Shown here one piece after another: positions 50,138 through 58,857 of a DNA stretch of 64,000 bases. Positions within the stretch are counted from its first letter, which is position 1. Each line of letters starts with the position of its first letter. Origin of the DNA: Chitinophaga chungangae (GTDB taxonomy: Bacteria; Bacteroidota; Bacteroidia; Chitinophagales; Chitinophagaceae); the NCBI RefSeq assembly GCF_017742215.1, contig NZ_JAGHKP010000002.1:964737-1028736 (forward strand), read 5' to 3'. The translations under genes were made by a program, and so were the position numbers. The notes beneath the pieces are model-generated. The model was given only the letters and a program-made list of their open reading frames with translations. It ran no database searches and had not been told where the DNA came from.

Positions 50138-50626
50138 ATGAGCTATACCGTTCCGCCGCAGACCCGCATCGGGCATGTGCATCTCAAAGTTTCCGATCTT
50201 CAGCGCTCGCTGGATTTTTATTGTGGTTTGCTGGGTTTCGAATTGATGGTGACTTACGGCGACCAGGCGGCGTTTATTTCCGCTGGCAGCTATCATCACC
50301 ACATCGGGCTGAACACCTGGCACAGCAAAGGCATGCCGCCCGCGCCAGTGAATACCGCGGGGCTATACCATGTGGCGATCTTGTATCCTGAAAGAAAAGA
50401 CCTGGCGGCCATTTACAAAAGGCTCACCGAAGCCGGCGCGCAGTTTACCGGCTTTGCGGACCATGGCGTTTCTGAAGCGCTGTACCTCAACGATCCGGAC
50501 GGCAACGGGCTGGAATTGTATTGGGACAGGCCGAAGGAAGAATGGCCGGTCGATGAAAACGGCGGGCTGAACATGTATACGGAGCGCCTGAACCTCTCCG
50601 ACCTGCTGCAGGAATTGAACAGGTGA
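50138..50626 (+). CDS. VOC family protein (glyoxalase/extradiol dioxygenase-like)
   Basis: A 162-residue protein with two VOC modules. The metal ligands of the fold are visible: His in TRIGHVHLKVSDL, His in AGLYHVAILYP and Glu in DPDGNGLELYWD. The sequence resembles the N-terminal half of CatE-type catechol-2,3-dioxygenases and their non-dioxygenase relatives. It probably binds a divalent metal; the reaction is unknown. The ATG at 50138 lies 21 nt after a clear -7 box. It is convergent with the next gene, with 1 nt between stops. Confidence 0.85.
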   Translation: MSYTVPPQTRIGHVHLKVSDLQRSLDFYCGLLGFELMVTYGDQAAFISAGSYHHHIGLNTWHSKGMPPAPVNTAGLYHVAILYPERKDLAAIYKRLTEAGAQFTGFADHGVSEALYLNDPDGNGLELYWDRPKEEWPVDENGGLNMYTERLNLSDLLQELNR

Positions 50627-50627
50627 T

Positions 50628-51113
50628 TTATCTTCTGCCTTTGAGTTTGCTTTCCGTGTTCTCCATCGCCTCTTCGATGGAATGCGAGCGTTTCAGGTCC
50701 AGGTTTTTTTTCATTTCCGAGGCCAGTTTCGTATAAAAACTATGAAGGGTATTTAACTCTTCTTCAGACATCGATTCCACGTCTATCAGCCGGTTGCTCG
50801 CCGTTTTGGTAGCGGCGATCAGCTCGTTGAGCTTCAGCTGGATGGACTTGGAATCCTTGTTCTGCGATTTCTGGATAATGAACACCATCAGGAAGGTCAC
50901 GATAGTGGTGCCTGTGTTGATCACCAGCTGCCAGGTGTCCGAAAACCCGAACAGCGGCCCTGTGATCGCCCACACCAGGATTACGGCGAATGCGATGATG
51001 AAGGCCCAGGGATTGCCGGTGGCGTTCACCACTTTGGTAGCGAACCGCTCGAAAAACGGCGCTTTGCCGTTTCCTTTCCCATTTCCCGCCGGTACCGGGG
51101 GTTTATTTTCCAT
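50628..51113 (-). CDS. Low-affinity iron permease-like membrane protein
   Basis: A 161-residue protein with a Gly/Lys-rich N-terminus, two transmembrane helices at about 35-55 and 62-85 (FIIAFAVILVWAITGP, then WQLVINTGTTIVTFLMVFIIQ) and a long charged C-terminal tail. The F-S-D-T-W-Q-L-x-I-N-T-G-T-T-I-x-T-F-L-M-V segment followed by Q-x-x-x-x-K-D-S-x-x-x-x-x-K-L-x-E-L is the low-affinity iron permease (PF04120) signature. Iron transport by bacterial members is not proven. It lies 3 nt after the sigma-54 regulator gene on the same strand and probably shares its transcript. Confidence 0.8.
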   Translation of the reverse strand: MENKPPVPAGNGKGNGKAPFFERFATKVVNATGNPWAFIIAFAVILVWAITGPLFGFSDTWQLVINTGTTIVTFLMVFIIQKSQNKDSKSIQLKLNELIAATKTASNRLIDVESMSEEELNTLHSFYTKLASEMKKNLDLKRSHSIEEAMENTESKLKGRR

Positions 51114-51116
51114 GTA

Positions 51117-52568
51117 TCAATAATTGATGTTCAGAAGGCGCAACTTGTTGTAGAGGGTTTTCCGGTCGATGTTCAGCAGCTGGGCGGCTTTGGTTTTGTT
51201 GTACTTCACCGCTTTCAGCACGTTGATGATCTTATTGTACTCGGCTTTGAGCGCGACGGATTTCAGGTCGTTCTCGTCGAGCATGGGCAGGTCGGGCATT
51301 TCGTCGCTGTCTTCCATCGTGCTGGAGGGTGCGGCAGCTGCGGCGCTGCTGAGGCGGGAAAATCCTCCCGCTTTCATTTCCAGCGGCAGCGCGGCCATGG
51401 TGATCTCTTTCCCGGAGGGGGTGAGCAGGCTGGCACGGCGGATCACGTTCTTCAGTTCGCGGATGTTGCCCGGCCAGTCGTACTGGCGGAAACAATCCCA
51501 AACTTCCTCGGTCATCACCGGCTCGGGTTTGTTGAGCTCTTTGCTTACCTGGCTCAGGAAGGAATCTACGAATAACGGCAGGTCTTCATTACGCACGCGA
51601 AGCGGGGGGATATGGATGGTAAATTCGTTGAAACGGTGGAAAAGGTCTTCCCGGAACTTGCCTTTCTGCACGGCTTCGAACAGGTTTTCGTTGGAAGCAA
51701 CGATCAGGCGTACGTCTACCGCAATTTCCTTCATGCTGCCCACGCGGCGGATCTGTTTTTCCTGGATCACGCGCAGCAGGGCCACCTGGATATCGTAAGA
51801 AAGATTGGCAATTTCGTCGAGGAAGATGGTGCCGCCGTGCGCCTGTTCGAACGCGCCTATTTTGGTGCCAATGGCGCCGGTGAATGCGCCTTTTTCGTGG
51901 CCGAACAGTTCGCTGGCCGCCAGTTCTTTAGACAGGCTGCCGCAGTCGATGGCAATAAAAGGCTGGTTGCTGCGGCTGCTGTGATCGTGAATGAGGTGCG
52001 CCACGGATTCTTTGCCCGTGCCGGTTTCCCCGAAAAGGATCACGCTGTAATCGGTAGGTGCCACCAGCGTCAGTTCGCGGAACAATGCCTTGGACGGCTC
52101 GCTTTCGCCGTACACGTATTTTCCGCCGCCGTTTTTGCCGGGCTCGCCGGGCTGCGGCCTTTCCTCATGCGCGTGCGGCGCCACTGCAGGCCCCTGTGCG
52201 GAAGGCGCGGGTTGCGAGAGCGCTTTGTTTACAAGGCCCAGGATCTCGTCCGGGTATAAAGGTTTGGAAATGTAATCGTAAGCACCGTTTTTCACCATCT
52301 CCACCGCTATCCGTACATCGGAATAACCGGTGATGATGATCACGACCGTTTGCGGCCTGAGCGCGCGGATGTCGTTGAGCAGCTGCGCCCCGTCCGTGTC
52401 TTTCAGCCGGTAATCACAAAGCACCAGGTCATAGGCTTCCTCTTTCATCATTTTCAGGGCCTGTGCGCCGGTCATTGTGCTGTCTGTCTTAAAGCCATGT
52501 TTGCTCAGGAATTTGCTGAGCAGGGTACAAATGTTTATTTCATCATCAATAATGAGGATACTCTTCAT
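51117..52568 (-). CDS. Sigma-54-dependent response regulator (NtrC family)
   Basis: A 483-residue activator. The receiver domain (1-118) has phospho-acceptor Asp52 in LVLCDYRL and Lys102. The AAA+ domain (about 150-395) has Walker A GETGTGKE (180-187), the sigma-54 contact loop GAFTGA (227-232), Walker B IFLDEI and the arginine-finger segment [10 protein letters not shown] Fis-type helix-turn-helix is at 455-478 ([20 protein letters not shown]). It needs RpoN and phosphorylation by a kinase. The two kinases at 55.7-58.6 kb are candidates. A sigma-54 promoter 0.7 kb away, before csbD, is a likely target. Confidence 0.95.
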   Translation of the reverse strand: MKSILIIDDEINICTLLSKFLSKHGFKTDSTMTGAQALKMMKEEAYDLVLCDYRLKDTDGAQLLNDIRALRPQTVVIIITGYSDVRIAVEMVKNGAYDYISKPLYPDEILGLVNKALSQPAPSAQGPAVAPHAHEERPQPGEPGKNGGGKYVYGESEPSKALFRELTLVAPTDYSVILFGETGTGKESVAHLIHDHSSRSNQPFIAIDCGSLSKELAASELFGHEKGAFTGAIGTKIGAFEQAHGGTIFLDEIANLSYDIQVALLRVIQEKQIRRVGSMKEIAVDVRLIVASNENLFEAVQKGKFREDLFHRFNEFTIHIPPLRVRNEDLPLFVDSFLSQVSKELNKPEPVMTEEVWDCFRQYDWPGNIRELKNVIRRASLLTPSGKEITMAALPLEMKAGGFSRLSSAAAAAPSSTMEDSDEMPDLPMLDENDLKSVALKAEYNKIINVLKAVKYNKTKAAQLLNIDRKTLYNKLRLLNINY

Positions 52569-52621
52569 ATTATCTGATATTGGACGGATACTAAATTTAC
52601 TAATAATTATGCACTTGGTAT

Positions 52622-52984
52622 TTACCAGCTCTTGACATCGAAAAGGATTTCCTGTAATTCCCCTACATTAAAAGGTTTCGGCAAAAAGTGGGCCGCTCCC
52701 GCTGTTAGCGCGCGTTGTTTTTCCATCCCGTTATCATATGCGCTGATGGTGATCACCGGCAGGTCAGGGTATTGGGTTTTGATGACGGGCAAGGCCTCGA
52801 GGCCCGAGCCGTCGGGCAAATGAATGTCCAGGAACAGTACGTCCGGCTGCTGGCGCTCCAAAAACTGCATGCCTTCCACAAGGCGATGCACATACTTCAC
52901 CTTGTACCCGTGTTTGCTCAGGCTCAGCTGAAGAAGTTGGCATATATCCGGCTCATCGTCGATGATTAAGATCAAATCTCCCAT
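52622..52984 (-). CDS. Single-domain response regulator (CheY-like receiver)
   Basis: A 120-residue receiver with acidic residues at 9-11 (IIDDEPD), phospho-acceptor Asp53 (VLFLDIHLPDG), Ser/Thr in TISAYD and Lys102 in LPKPF. No output domain is present, so it acts by protein contact or as a phosphate relay/sink. The ATG at 52984 places the receiver at the N-terminus; an earlier ATG at 53071 would add a polar tail. It lies 53 nt upstream of the NtrC-type gene on the same strand and is divergent from csbD. Confidence 0.9.
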   Translation of the reverse strand: MGDLILIIDDEPDICQLLQLSLSKHGYKVKYVHRLVEGMQFLERQQPDVLFLDIHLPDGSGLEALPVIKTQYPDLPVITISAYDNGMEKQRALTAGAAHFLPKPFNVGELQEILFDVKSW

Positions 52985-53164
52985 GGTGTTGGGTTTAAGT
53001 AGATTTCCGGGGTTACTGACATCACGGGAAGTAATACTGGATGCGCTGGATATTTTTTTTCCTGGATTCATAACTCACTGTCCGGTTTTTATGATAAAAT
53101 TCCTTTCATTAATACCCTTGCAAACATTCTGCCGGGCCGATTAGATGTCTAAACAGCAATAAAT

Positions 53165-53178
53165 GGGGAATATTTTCC
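53165..53178. promoter_or_regulatory. Candidate enhancer dyad for the csbD promoter
   Basis: GGGGAATATTTTCC contains the inverted arms GGAA and TTCC around TATT, centred about 86 bp upstream of the -24 element, within the usual range for an NtrC-type activator site. Confidence 0.4.
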
Positions 53179-53256
53179 ACATTTTTCCCTCCTGCTGTTT
53201 CCCCAATCTGCGATAATATACATCCAAATTTGTAGTTGAAAGCCTGTTTGGCACGA

Positions 53257-53272
53257 TGGTACATTAATTGCA
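53257..53272 (+). promoter_or_regulatory. Sigma-54 (-24/-12) promoter of csbD
   Basis: TGGTACATTAATTGCA fits TGGYACR-N4-TTGCA with GG and GC exactly 10 bp apart. The csbD ATG lies 25 nt downstream. A sigma-54 activator gene is encoded within 1 kb. Confidence 0.7.
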
Positions 53273-53297
53273 CTTTTTCCCGTAAAAGTACTATCAT

Positions 53298-53483
53298 ATG
53301 AACTCACTGCAATTGAAAGGAGCATGGAACGAGATCAAAGGTAAGCTGAAACAAAAATATGCGGACCTGACGGACGATGATCTCACCTACACAGAAGGGA
53401 AAGAAGATGAACTGTACGGCAAGCTCCAGACGAAACTCGGAAAGTCCAAAGAAGAAGTTGAAAAGCTAATCAACGAGCTATAA
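53298..53483 (+). CDS. csbD: CsbD family stress protein
   Basis: A 61-residue hydrophilic helical protein (LQLKGAWNEIKGKLKQKYADLTDDDL, then EGKEDELYGKLQTKLGKSKEEVEKLI), full length for the CsbD family. CsbD of Bacillus is part of the general stress regulon; the molecular role is unknown. Here it is preceded by a sigma-54 promoter with a dyad further upstream, so it is likely controlled by the NtrC-type regulator encoded beside it. It is divergent from the single-domain receiver gene. Confidence 0.92.
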   Translation: MNSLQLKGAWNEIKGKLKQKYADLTDDDLTYTEGKEDELYGKLQTKLGKSKEEVEKLINEL

Positions 53484-53646
53484 CCGTTTTTACCGGTTAT
53501 ACTTTTATCATAGCTGTTGTTTTAGTTATTGGCTGCTTTATATGGTTATAAAATGTTTAGCAGCATTACAACAGGGATCCAAAACCAGGATAACTACTGT
53601 TCAATGCAAAAGCATAACATATTTACAACCTGAAAGCTTGCCAAAG

Positions 53647-53680
53647 CTGTCCTGCATCGAAAGGTGCGGGACAGTTTTTT
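53647..53680 (+). terminator. Intrinsic terminator (plus strand)
   Basis: CTGTCCTGCA (53647-53656) pairs with TGCGGGACAG (53665-53674) with one G-U pair, followed by six T. Confidence 0.82.
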
Positions 53681-53783
53681 GCATGCATCCGTTTTTTGTT
53701 GCCCGGAACGCTCCATGTTCTATTAGCCCCAACCTTTTTTAGATAGATTGATCCATTACGAATTTTGAAATTGAAACCCGAAA

Positions 53784-53813
53784 AAAAGCTCCGGAAATTT
53801 CCCGGAGCTTTTT
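53784..53813. terminator. Bidirectional terminator
   Basis: AAAAGCTCCGG and CCGGAGCTTTT pair around a short AT-rich loop with A- and T-run flanks, just before the stop of the ferritin-like gene. Confidence 0.88.
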
Positions 53814-53819
53814 TTATGT

Positions 53820-54278
53820 TTATTTGTTCACGGCTTCCACATCGCGCATGTGGCGGATGTTGTCGTGAGAGGCTTTGAGCTTGTTTTGCTGCTGGCGGAT
53901 GATGACGCGGAGGTCTTCCGGGAGATAGTCCTGCTCCATCGCCTGGCGGTACGATTTCTGGGCCGCGTCTTCGCCGAATTCGCAGGATTTCAGGATGGTA
54001 TGGCGGTCGTTGCCGCCGAAAGACACCTTCACGTCCATCCAGGTGCGGTAGATTTTCCCGGCAAGGGTGGTATCTCTTTCCCTTTCTTCGCCCATATTCC
54101 TGAGGTAACGGTTCAATTCCACCGTAAAATGTTTGCTGTCGGCGATCAGGCCGTCGAAGAGGTCTTTCAGGTCTGTTTCATTGGTCTGTTTCGCGGCTTT
54201 CTGGTACCCTTCGATCCGGTCGTTGTTGATCTTCACGAGGTCTTCCACCACGGCGGCGATTTTCTGATGATTTTCCAT
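53820..54278 (-). CDS. PA2169 family four-helix-bundle protein (DUF2383)
   Basis: A 152-residue ferritin-like protein of the PA2169/DUF2383 family. Segments KIAAVVEDLVKINNDRIEGYQKAAKQ, HFTVELNRYLRNMG and SCEFGEDAAQKSYRQAMEQ give the four helices. Family members lack a proven ferroxidase activity and are usually stress-linked. It is divergent from the Lmo0937-like gene over about 220 bp. Confidence 0.85.
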   Translation of the reverse strand: MENHQKIAAVVEDLVKINNDRIEGYQKAAKQTNETDLKDLFDGLIADSKHFTVELNRYLRNMGEERERDTTLAGKIYRTWMDVKVSFGGNDRHTILKSCEFGEDAAQKSYRQAMEQDYLPEDLRVIIRQQQNKLKASHDNIRHMRDVEAVNK

Positions 54279-54496
54279 GGTTAAAATTTTTGGGTGATCT
54301 GATGCTTACATCCGTCCAAAAAAGAAGCCATGCCCATACCCCGCCGCAATGGCGCGCCGATGGCGGGAAATTGCCACTGATGGTGGAAACGCCTCCCCAA
54401 ACCGTGAGCCGGAAACCCGCTACAGCATTAATAATCCGGGGTTTCGGGGTTGGCATAATATTTTGAATGTATTAAGTGAACTAAACATCTAATGCC

Positions 54497-54649
54497 ATGA
54501 GTAATTTACTTTATCTGATCGCAGTGATCCTTATCATAGGATGGTTACTCGGATTCTTCGTTTACTCCGCAGGCGGCCTGATCCACGCTTTACTGGTACT
54601 CGCCATTATCGCGGTGCTGATCAACATTATCCGCGGCCGGGCCGTATAG
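54497..54649 (+). CDS. Lmo0937-like 50-residue membrane peptide
   Basis: A 50-residue protein with two hydrophobic helices (LLYLIAVILIIGWLLGFF and GLIHALLVLAIIAVLINII) joined by VYSAGG and ending RGRAV. This is the Lmo0937 family layout, widespread in Bacteroidota and Firmicutes near stress genes and of unknown function. TGGCATA with a TTTTG 4 bp later lies about 30 nt upstream and partly resembles the csbD promoter. Confidence 0.8.
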   Translation: MSNLLYLIAVILIIGWLLGFFVYSAGGLIHALLVLAIIAVLINIIRGRAV

Positions 54650-54679
54650 TTACGCAGCGTAAAAATTCGATCCATAAAA

Positions 54680-54722
54680 ACGGGGGAAGGGACGGCCTGC
54701 AAGTCATCCTTTCTCCCGTTTT
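54680..54722 (+). terminator. Terminator after the Lmo0937-like gene
   Basis: ACGGGGGAAGG pairs imperfectly with CCTTTCTCCCGT over a long loop, followed by TTTTG. Confidence 0.55.
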
Positions 54723-54739
54723 GTTTGTAAATTCCACCT

Positions 54740-55663
54740 ATGAATACACTATTGCTGCCCTTTCTCCTGTACTTCGCACAGCAGCCGCTGCCTCCCGTCC
54801 TGGTCACCGATCAGGCCGCCCACCGCATCATTATGGCCGACGCCAATACCGGAACGGTGTATTGGGAATGGAAGGCAGGCGATGTGGCGGAAGACCACAA
54901 AAAATGGTTCAGCAATCCCAGCGACGTAAAAATGGTGATGGATAACCGCTACGTGCTCACCTGCGCGTCCGGCGGCGGTGTGGCGCTGGTAAGGCTGCAG
55001 GACGGGAAGACGGTGTTTTACGATTATGCCGGCGGCAATACGCATTCCGCCGAACTGCTCCCCGATGGTAATATCGTGACCGCTTCCAGCACCGGCAATT
55101 ACCTTTGCGTTTTCCGGGCGGACACTTCGGGCGGTTATCAACAGGGCCGCCTCAAACAAAAGGTTTTCCTCGCGGATGCGCACAACGCCGTATGGTATTA
55201 CGGCCGCCTCTGGGCCGGCGGGCGCAGCAAACTTTACGCCTTCCGCTACAACAATTCCCGCGAAACGCCCGCTTTACATAAAGAAGATTCCGTAAAAATA
55301 CCGGGGAAAAATGCGCACGACATGATCGTGGCGCCCGCCTCGCAAACGCTGTGGCTCAGTATGGAAGACACTTTGCTGGAATTTAACCCCGGCAGCAAAA
55401 AGTTCGCGCCCGTAAAAAGCAGGCTGCAGCATAACGTGAAAAGTATTTCCCCCGGCCATGGCGCGCCTGCGCTGGTAACCGTTCCGAAAGAACAGTGGTG
55501 GACAGACGAGATCCACGACACCGAAGGCCGCAGCATCCTGAAAAAAGAAGGATGGAAAATTTACAAAGCCCGATGGGCAACGTCCGTCAGCACATCGTCG
55601 CATACGCTGGACAATAAAGACGGGTCGAAGAAAAATGCCCTGAAAAAATACACCGCCCACTAA
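54740..55663 (+). CDS. DUF6528-like beta-propeller protein
   Basis: A 307-residue protein with a short hydrophobic N-terminus (LLLPFLLYFAQQ, probable signal) and repeated four-strand units of the propeller type: VLVTDQAAHRIIMADANTG, RYVLTCASGGGVALVRLQDG, AELLPDGNIVTASSTGNYLCVF and HDMIVAPASQTLWLSMEDTLLEF. This corresponds to DUF6528, of unknown function. It probably acts in the periplasm or on the surface. Its 3' end overlaps that of the convergent kinase gene by 4 bp. Confidence 0.7.
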   Translation: MNTLLLPFLLYFAQQPLPPVLVTDQAAHRIIMADANTGTVYWEWKAGDVAEDHKKWFSNPSDVKMVMDNRYVLTCASGGGVALVRLQDGKTVFYDYAGGNTHSAELLPDGNIVTASSTGNYLCVFRADTSGGYQQGRLKQKVFLADAHNAVWYYGRLWAGGRSKLYAFRYNNSRETPALHKEDSVKIPGKNAHDMIVAPASQTLWLSMEDTLLEFNPGSKKFAPVKSRLQHNVKSISPGHGAPALVTVPKEQWWTDEIHDTEGRSILKKEGWKIYKARWATSVSTSSHTLDNKDGSKKNALKKYTAH

Positions 55664-57096
55664 CTCAAAGGCAATACGATCATAAACAGCGTTCCTTCGC
55701 CGGGAGCGCTTTCCACATGTATGGTACCCTTGTGGTTGATGATGATATTCTGCGTGGAAGTAAGCCCCAGGCCGGTTCCCTTGGTTTTTGACGTGAAGAA
55801 CGGATCGAACAGTCGGGCTTTATTGTCTTCGGGAATGCCCATGCCGTTGTCGCGGATTCGGATGAAGGCTTTGCCGTTCTCCGCTTCCGTGCTCACGGTG
55901 AGGATGCCTTCGCCGGGGATCATCGCTTCGATGGCGTTGATGAAGATATTGAGCAGTGCGATGTTCATTTTTTCTTCATCTGCCTGCAGCGTCACGTTCT
56001 CGTCGGTATAAAACTCGTTCAGCTGCATATTGTTCAGCTGGAGACGGTCATAAGCCAGGGCCAGCGCGTTTTTCACCAGCGTGTTCACGTGAAGCTCCTG
56101 CAGGTGCAGCTCCATCATGCGGGTGGATTGCAGCAGCTCGGTCACCAGCTGGTTGATGCGCGTGCAGTTCCGCTCGATGATGTCCATGTACATATCGCTT
56201 TCTTCTTTCTCCACATTTTCTTCCTGTTTGATCTGCCCTACGGCCAGCAGGATGTTGGTGAGCGGGTTGCGCACCTCGTGGGCGATTACGCGGGCGATGC
56301 GGCCGGAGATGACGAATTTTTCCTGCGCCCGTTTTTCATGTTCCTCGCGTTTCTTTTCGGTAATGTCTTCCGCCACACAGAGAAAAGTGCCCAGCTGCTC
56401 GTCGAGTTTGTTGGCGTTGATAAGCATTTCCAGCTTCTGCCCGCTTTTATTTTTAAAGGAATACTCCTTCTGCGCGATCGCATCGTCCTGGCAAATGTCC
56501 AGCAGGAATTGGGTAGCTTCCAGTTCGCCCATGAACAGGTCTTTGAGGTTCATGCGGAGGAACTCTTCGCGGGTGTACTGCATTTTTTTCAGTGCGATGG
56601 GGTTCGCATCGATGATATTTTTGTTGCAGTCTGCCAGGAAGATCAGGTCGTGGCTTTTTTCGAAGATGCCGAAATATTTGCGCTGACTTTCCGCAATAAT
56701 GCGCAGATGCCGGGATTCCATAATGGCGTACCGCACGGCACGTTCCAGCTCGGGGCCGGTGATCTCGCCTTTCACGAGGTAATCGGAGGCGCCGGCCATC
56801 ATGGCTTCGTTGTCTATCGCATAGTCGCCCTTGCCGGTGAGCATGATCACGGGAGCGTCGTTGCCTATTGCCTGGAAATGCCGGAGAATGTCCAGGCCGG
56901 TGTAGCGCCCGAGGCGGTAATCGACCAGGTATAGTTCGTGTTCCTTTTTTTCGATGGCTTCAATGGCCTTATCGTAAGTGGACGCCCATTCGATATCATA
57001 CTGGTCCCCCGCTACGTCCTGCAGCAGGGTATTGACAAGGAAAAAATCATCTTCGTCATCATCCACCATCAGTATGCGTGTCCTTGTGTCTTTCAT
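55660..57096 (-). CDS. Hybrid sensor histidine kinase: receiver-PAS-HisKA-HATPase
   Basis: A 478-residue soluble kinase. An N-terminal receiver (1-125; ILMVDDDEDD, phospho-acceptor Asp59 in LVDYRLG) is followed by a PAS domain (about 150-265), a HisKA dimer with H-box IAHEVRNPLTN, and an HATPase domain with NIFINAIEAM, RIRDNGMGIPEDN and GTGLGLTSTQNII. With no membrane segment it senses a cytoplasmic signal or receives phosphate through its receiver. The ATG at 57096, preceded by GGGGAAAAAT, is preferred to one at 57141. It lies 49 nt after the CHASE3 kinase on the same strand, suggesting a relay. Confidence 0.92.
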   Translation of the reverse strand: MKDTRTRILMVDDDEDDFFLVNTLLQDVAGDQYDIEWASTYDKAIEAIEKKEHELYLVDYRLGRYTGLDILRHFQAIGNDAPVIMLTGKGDYAIDNEAMMAGASDYLVKGEITGPELERAVRYAIMESRHLRIIAESQRKYFGIFEKSHDLIFLADCNKNIIDANPIALKKMQYTREEFLRMNLKDLFMGELEATQFLLDICQDDAIAQKEYSFKNKSGQKLEMLINANKLDEQLGTFLCVAEDITEKKREEHEKRAQEKFVISGRIARVIAHEVRNPLTNILLAVGQIKQEENVEKEESDMYMDIIERNCTRINQLVTELLQSTRMMELHLQELHVNTLVKNALALAYDRLQLNNMQLNEFYTDENVTLQADEEKMNIALLNIFINAIEAMIPGEGILTVSTEAENGKAFIRIRDNGMGIPEDNKARLFDPFFTSKTKGTGLGLTSTQNIIINHKGTIHVESAPGEGTLFMIVLPLS

Positions 57097-57145
57097 ATTT
57101 TTCCCCAATAGTTCGTTTTTGTTAATGCAATAAACATGCAAATAT

Positions 57146-58555
57146 TTAATCTTCGCGGATTTGTTTCACCGGCAATACGATTACGAAAGTGGAGCCCTGG
57201 CCGGCGGCACCAACGGCTGTAATGGTGCCGTTGTGCGAATCCACGATCTTTTTGCAGATAGCAAGCCCGATGCCGGTACCTTTGTATTCGCTGACGCCGT
57301 GCAGGCGCTGGAAAATGAGGAATATCCTGTCTGCGTACACCTGGTCGAACCCGATGCCGTTATCCTGGATGGAAATGCGGCAGTAGGTTTCCCCCCATTT
57401 TTTTTCGCTGGTGAAACCGGCTTCCTTGCCCGTGAGCAGTTCGCGGCGGATGCGGATCTCCAGCGGCCGTTCGGGGTGGGCGAATTTAATGGAATTGGAC
57501 AGCAGGTTCTGGAAAAGCTGGTGAAACCCCGTATCGCTGCCTTCGATAACGGGCAGCTGGTCGAACAGGATGCTGCCTTTTTTCTCCTGCAGGGCGGGTT
57601 CGAGGTCGCCGATCACATCCTGGAGGATAGTGTTGAGATCGATGGGCACGAGGCTTTCCGGCGTGATGCGGCCGGCGCGGGAAAAACTGAGCAGGTCGTT
57701 GATGAGGATGCGCATGCGGCCCACGGCCGCCACCATGCGGTCTATCAGCTGACCGGCCTCTTCCGGCAGCTCGTGGCGGTGTTTGGAAAGCAGGCGGTCC
57801 GAGAATGTGGAGATCTTCCGCAGCGGCTCCTGCAGGTCGTGTGAGGCCACGTAGGCGAATTGTTCCAGTTCTTTATTGGTATTGTTGAGCAGCGCGATGT
57901 TTTCCTGCAGCTCGCGCTGGTAATTTTTCATGCGGGCCTCGATATGCAGCTGAAGGCGGAACTCGCGGGTGAGCGTGATGTAGGAATAAACGCCGATCAG
58001 GATGGCGGCGATGGAAATGATGAACAGGACGGGGATAGACAGGCCGGAGAAAAAATGGAACATGCGCGTTTTTTCATTCAGCTGCGCCTGTTCGATCAGG
58101 ATCATATCTTCGACCTTATGGTCGATCCGGTCCATGGAAACTTCCGCTTGTTGGATAGCCGCGCTGCTGGAGCCTTTGCGCTGGCCGGTAAGCTGGGTGT
58201 ATTTCACGTCCAGCAGGCGTTTGAGCGTGTCCAGGTTGCGTTGCTGGGCAGGGTCGTCGATAATGCGGCGCAGCTTGCGGTATTCGTTTTCGATCTTAAT
58301 GCTGCGTTCTTCCATGCTCGGGTTGAGGAAAGCCTCTTCTTTGGTAAGACTGTAACCGCGGATGGCGGCCTCGGCATCCTTGAGGTAACGCGTAATGGCG
58401 TCGAGGCGTTTAGATACTTCCACCGCGTGGCTGAGCCTGTCCGCATTATGCATCAGGTTCCTGGCGATCACGTAAGATACCAGCGAAGCAACCACGATAA
58501 TGGTGAACGCGATAAAAAAACCGACCCTGATCTTCTTGTGTACGCTGATGTGCAT
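57146..58555 (-). CDS. CHASE3-domain sensor histidine kinase
   Basis: A 469-residue membrane kinase. Transmembrane helices are at about 10-30 and 172-195, enclosing a CHASE3 periplasmic sensor (35-165; DAEAAIRGYSLTKEEAFL). A coiled coil (210-240) leads to the HisKA box YVASHDLQEPLRK and HATPase domain with NLLSNSIKFAHPE, SIQDNGIGFD and KGTGIGLAICKKIVDSHNG. This is the phytochrome-like HisKA type frequent in Chitinophagaceae. No receiver is fused. Likely partners are the adjacent hybrid kinase and the receivers at 51.1-53.0 kb, by inference. Confidence 0.93.
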   Translation of the reverse strand: MHISVHKKIRVGFFIAFTIIVVASLVSYVIARNLMHNADRLSHAVEVSKRLDAITRYLKDAEAAIRGYSLTKEEAFLNPSMEERSIKIENEYRKLRRIIDDPAQQRNLDTLKRLLDVKYTQLTGQRKGSSSAAIQQAEVSMDRIDHKVEDMILIEQAQLNEKTRMFHFFSGLSIPVLFIISIAAILIGVYSYITLTREFRLQLHIEARMKNYQRELQENIALLNNTNKELEQFAYVASHDLQEPLRKISTFSDRLLSKHRHELPEEAGQLIDRMVAAVGRMRILINDLLSFSRAGRITPESLVPIDLNTILQDVIGDLEPALQEKKGSILFDQLPVIEGSDTGFHQLFQNLLSNSIKFAHPERPLEIRIRRELLTGKEAGFTSEKKWGETYCRISIQDNGIGFDQVYADRIFLIFQRLHGVSEYKGTGIGLAICKKIVDSHNGTITAVGAAGQGSTFVIVLPVKQIRED

Positions 58556-58857
58556 GGATTCGAACGTTTTATATTCCCCTTTGCCTGTGAACGATTTTCT
58601 ACAGAATGAAAATCTAATTCTACAAAGAATATTCCCCTGTTGTAAATAATTGATCTGAATTTACGAAAACCTGCGAAAACAGCGGATAAAACAGCAGCTG
58701 AAACGCATTTGTGCAGCCGTTTATATTGTTGTTGCTCTTTTTCCTGCAAATCATATGCCCCGTATTGGAATGCCGTTTGAACTATAATACAAATGAAATC
58801 CGGAGAGACTTTCACTGTGTTACTATCAGTGTTTTTTACACCTTAAAACTGTGAGTT
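58556..58857. other. Intergenic region upstream of the disordered-protein gene
   Basis: No gene is seen in these 302 bases. TGGAATGCCGTTTGAA at 58766-58781 resembles a sigma-54 promoter except that the -12 GC is GA. Nothing else stands out. Confidence 0.35.

Larger units (their letters stand above)
53484..53819. other. Gene-free region with two terminators, possible small RNA
   Basis: No convincing gene in 336 bases. AACCG/CGGTT just after csbD makes only a weak hairpin. A strong terminator at 53647-53680 reads on the plus strand, and a bidirectional hairpin follows at 53784-53813. The 160-nt stretch before 53647 is either a long csbD 3' UTR or a separate small RNA. Confidence 0.45.

Noticed and set aside
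54340..54360. A sigma-54-like site upstream of the PA2169-family gene on the minus strand
   Set aside because: GG and GC are only 9 bp apart and about 70 bp from the start, so it does not meet the strict spacing.
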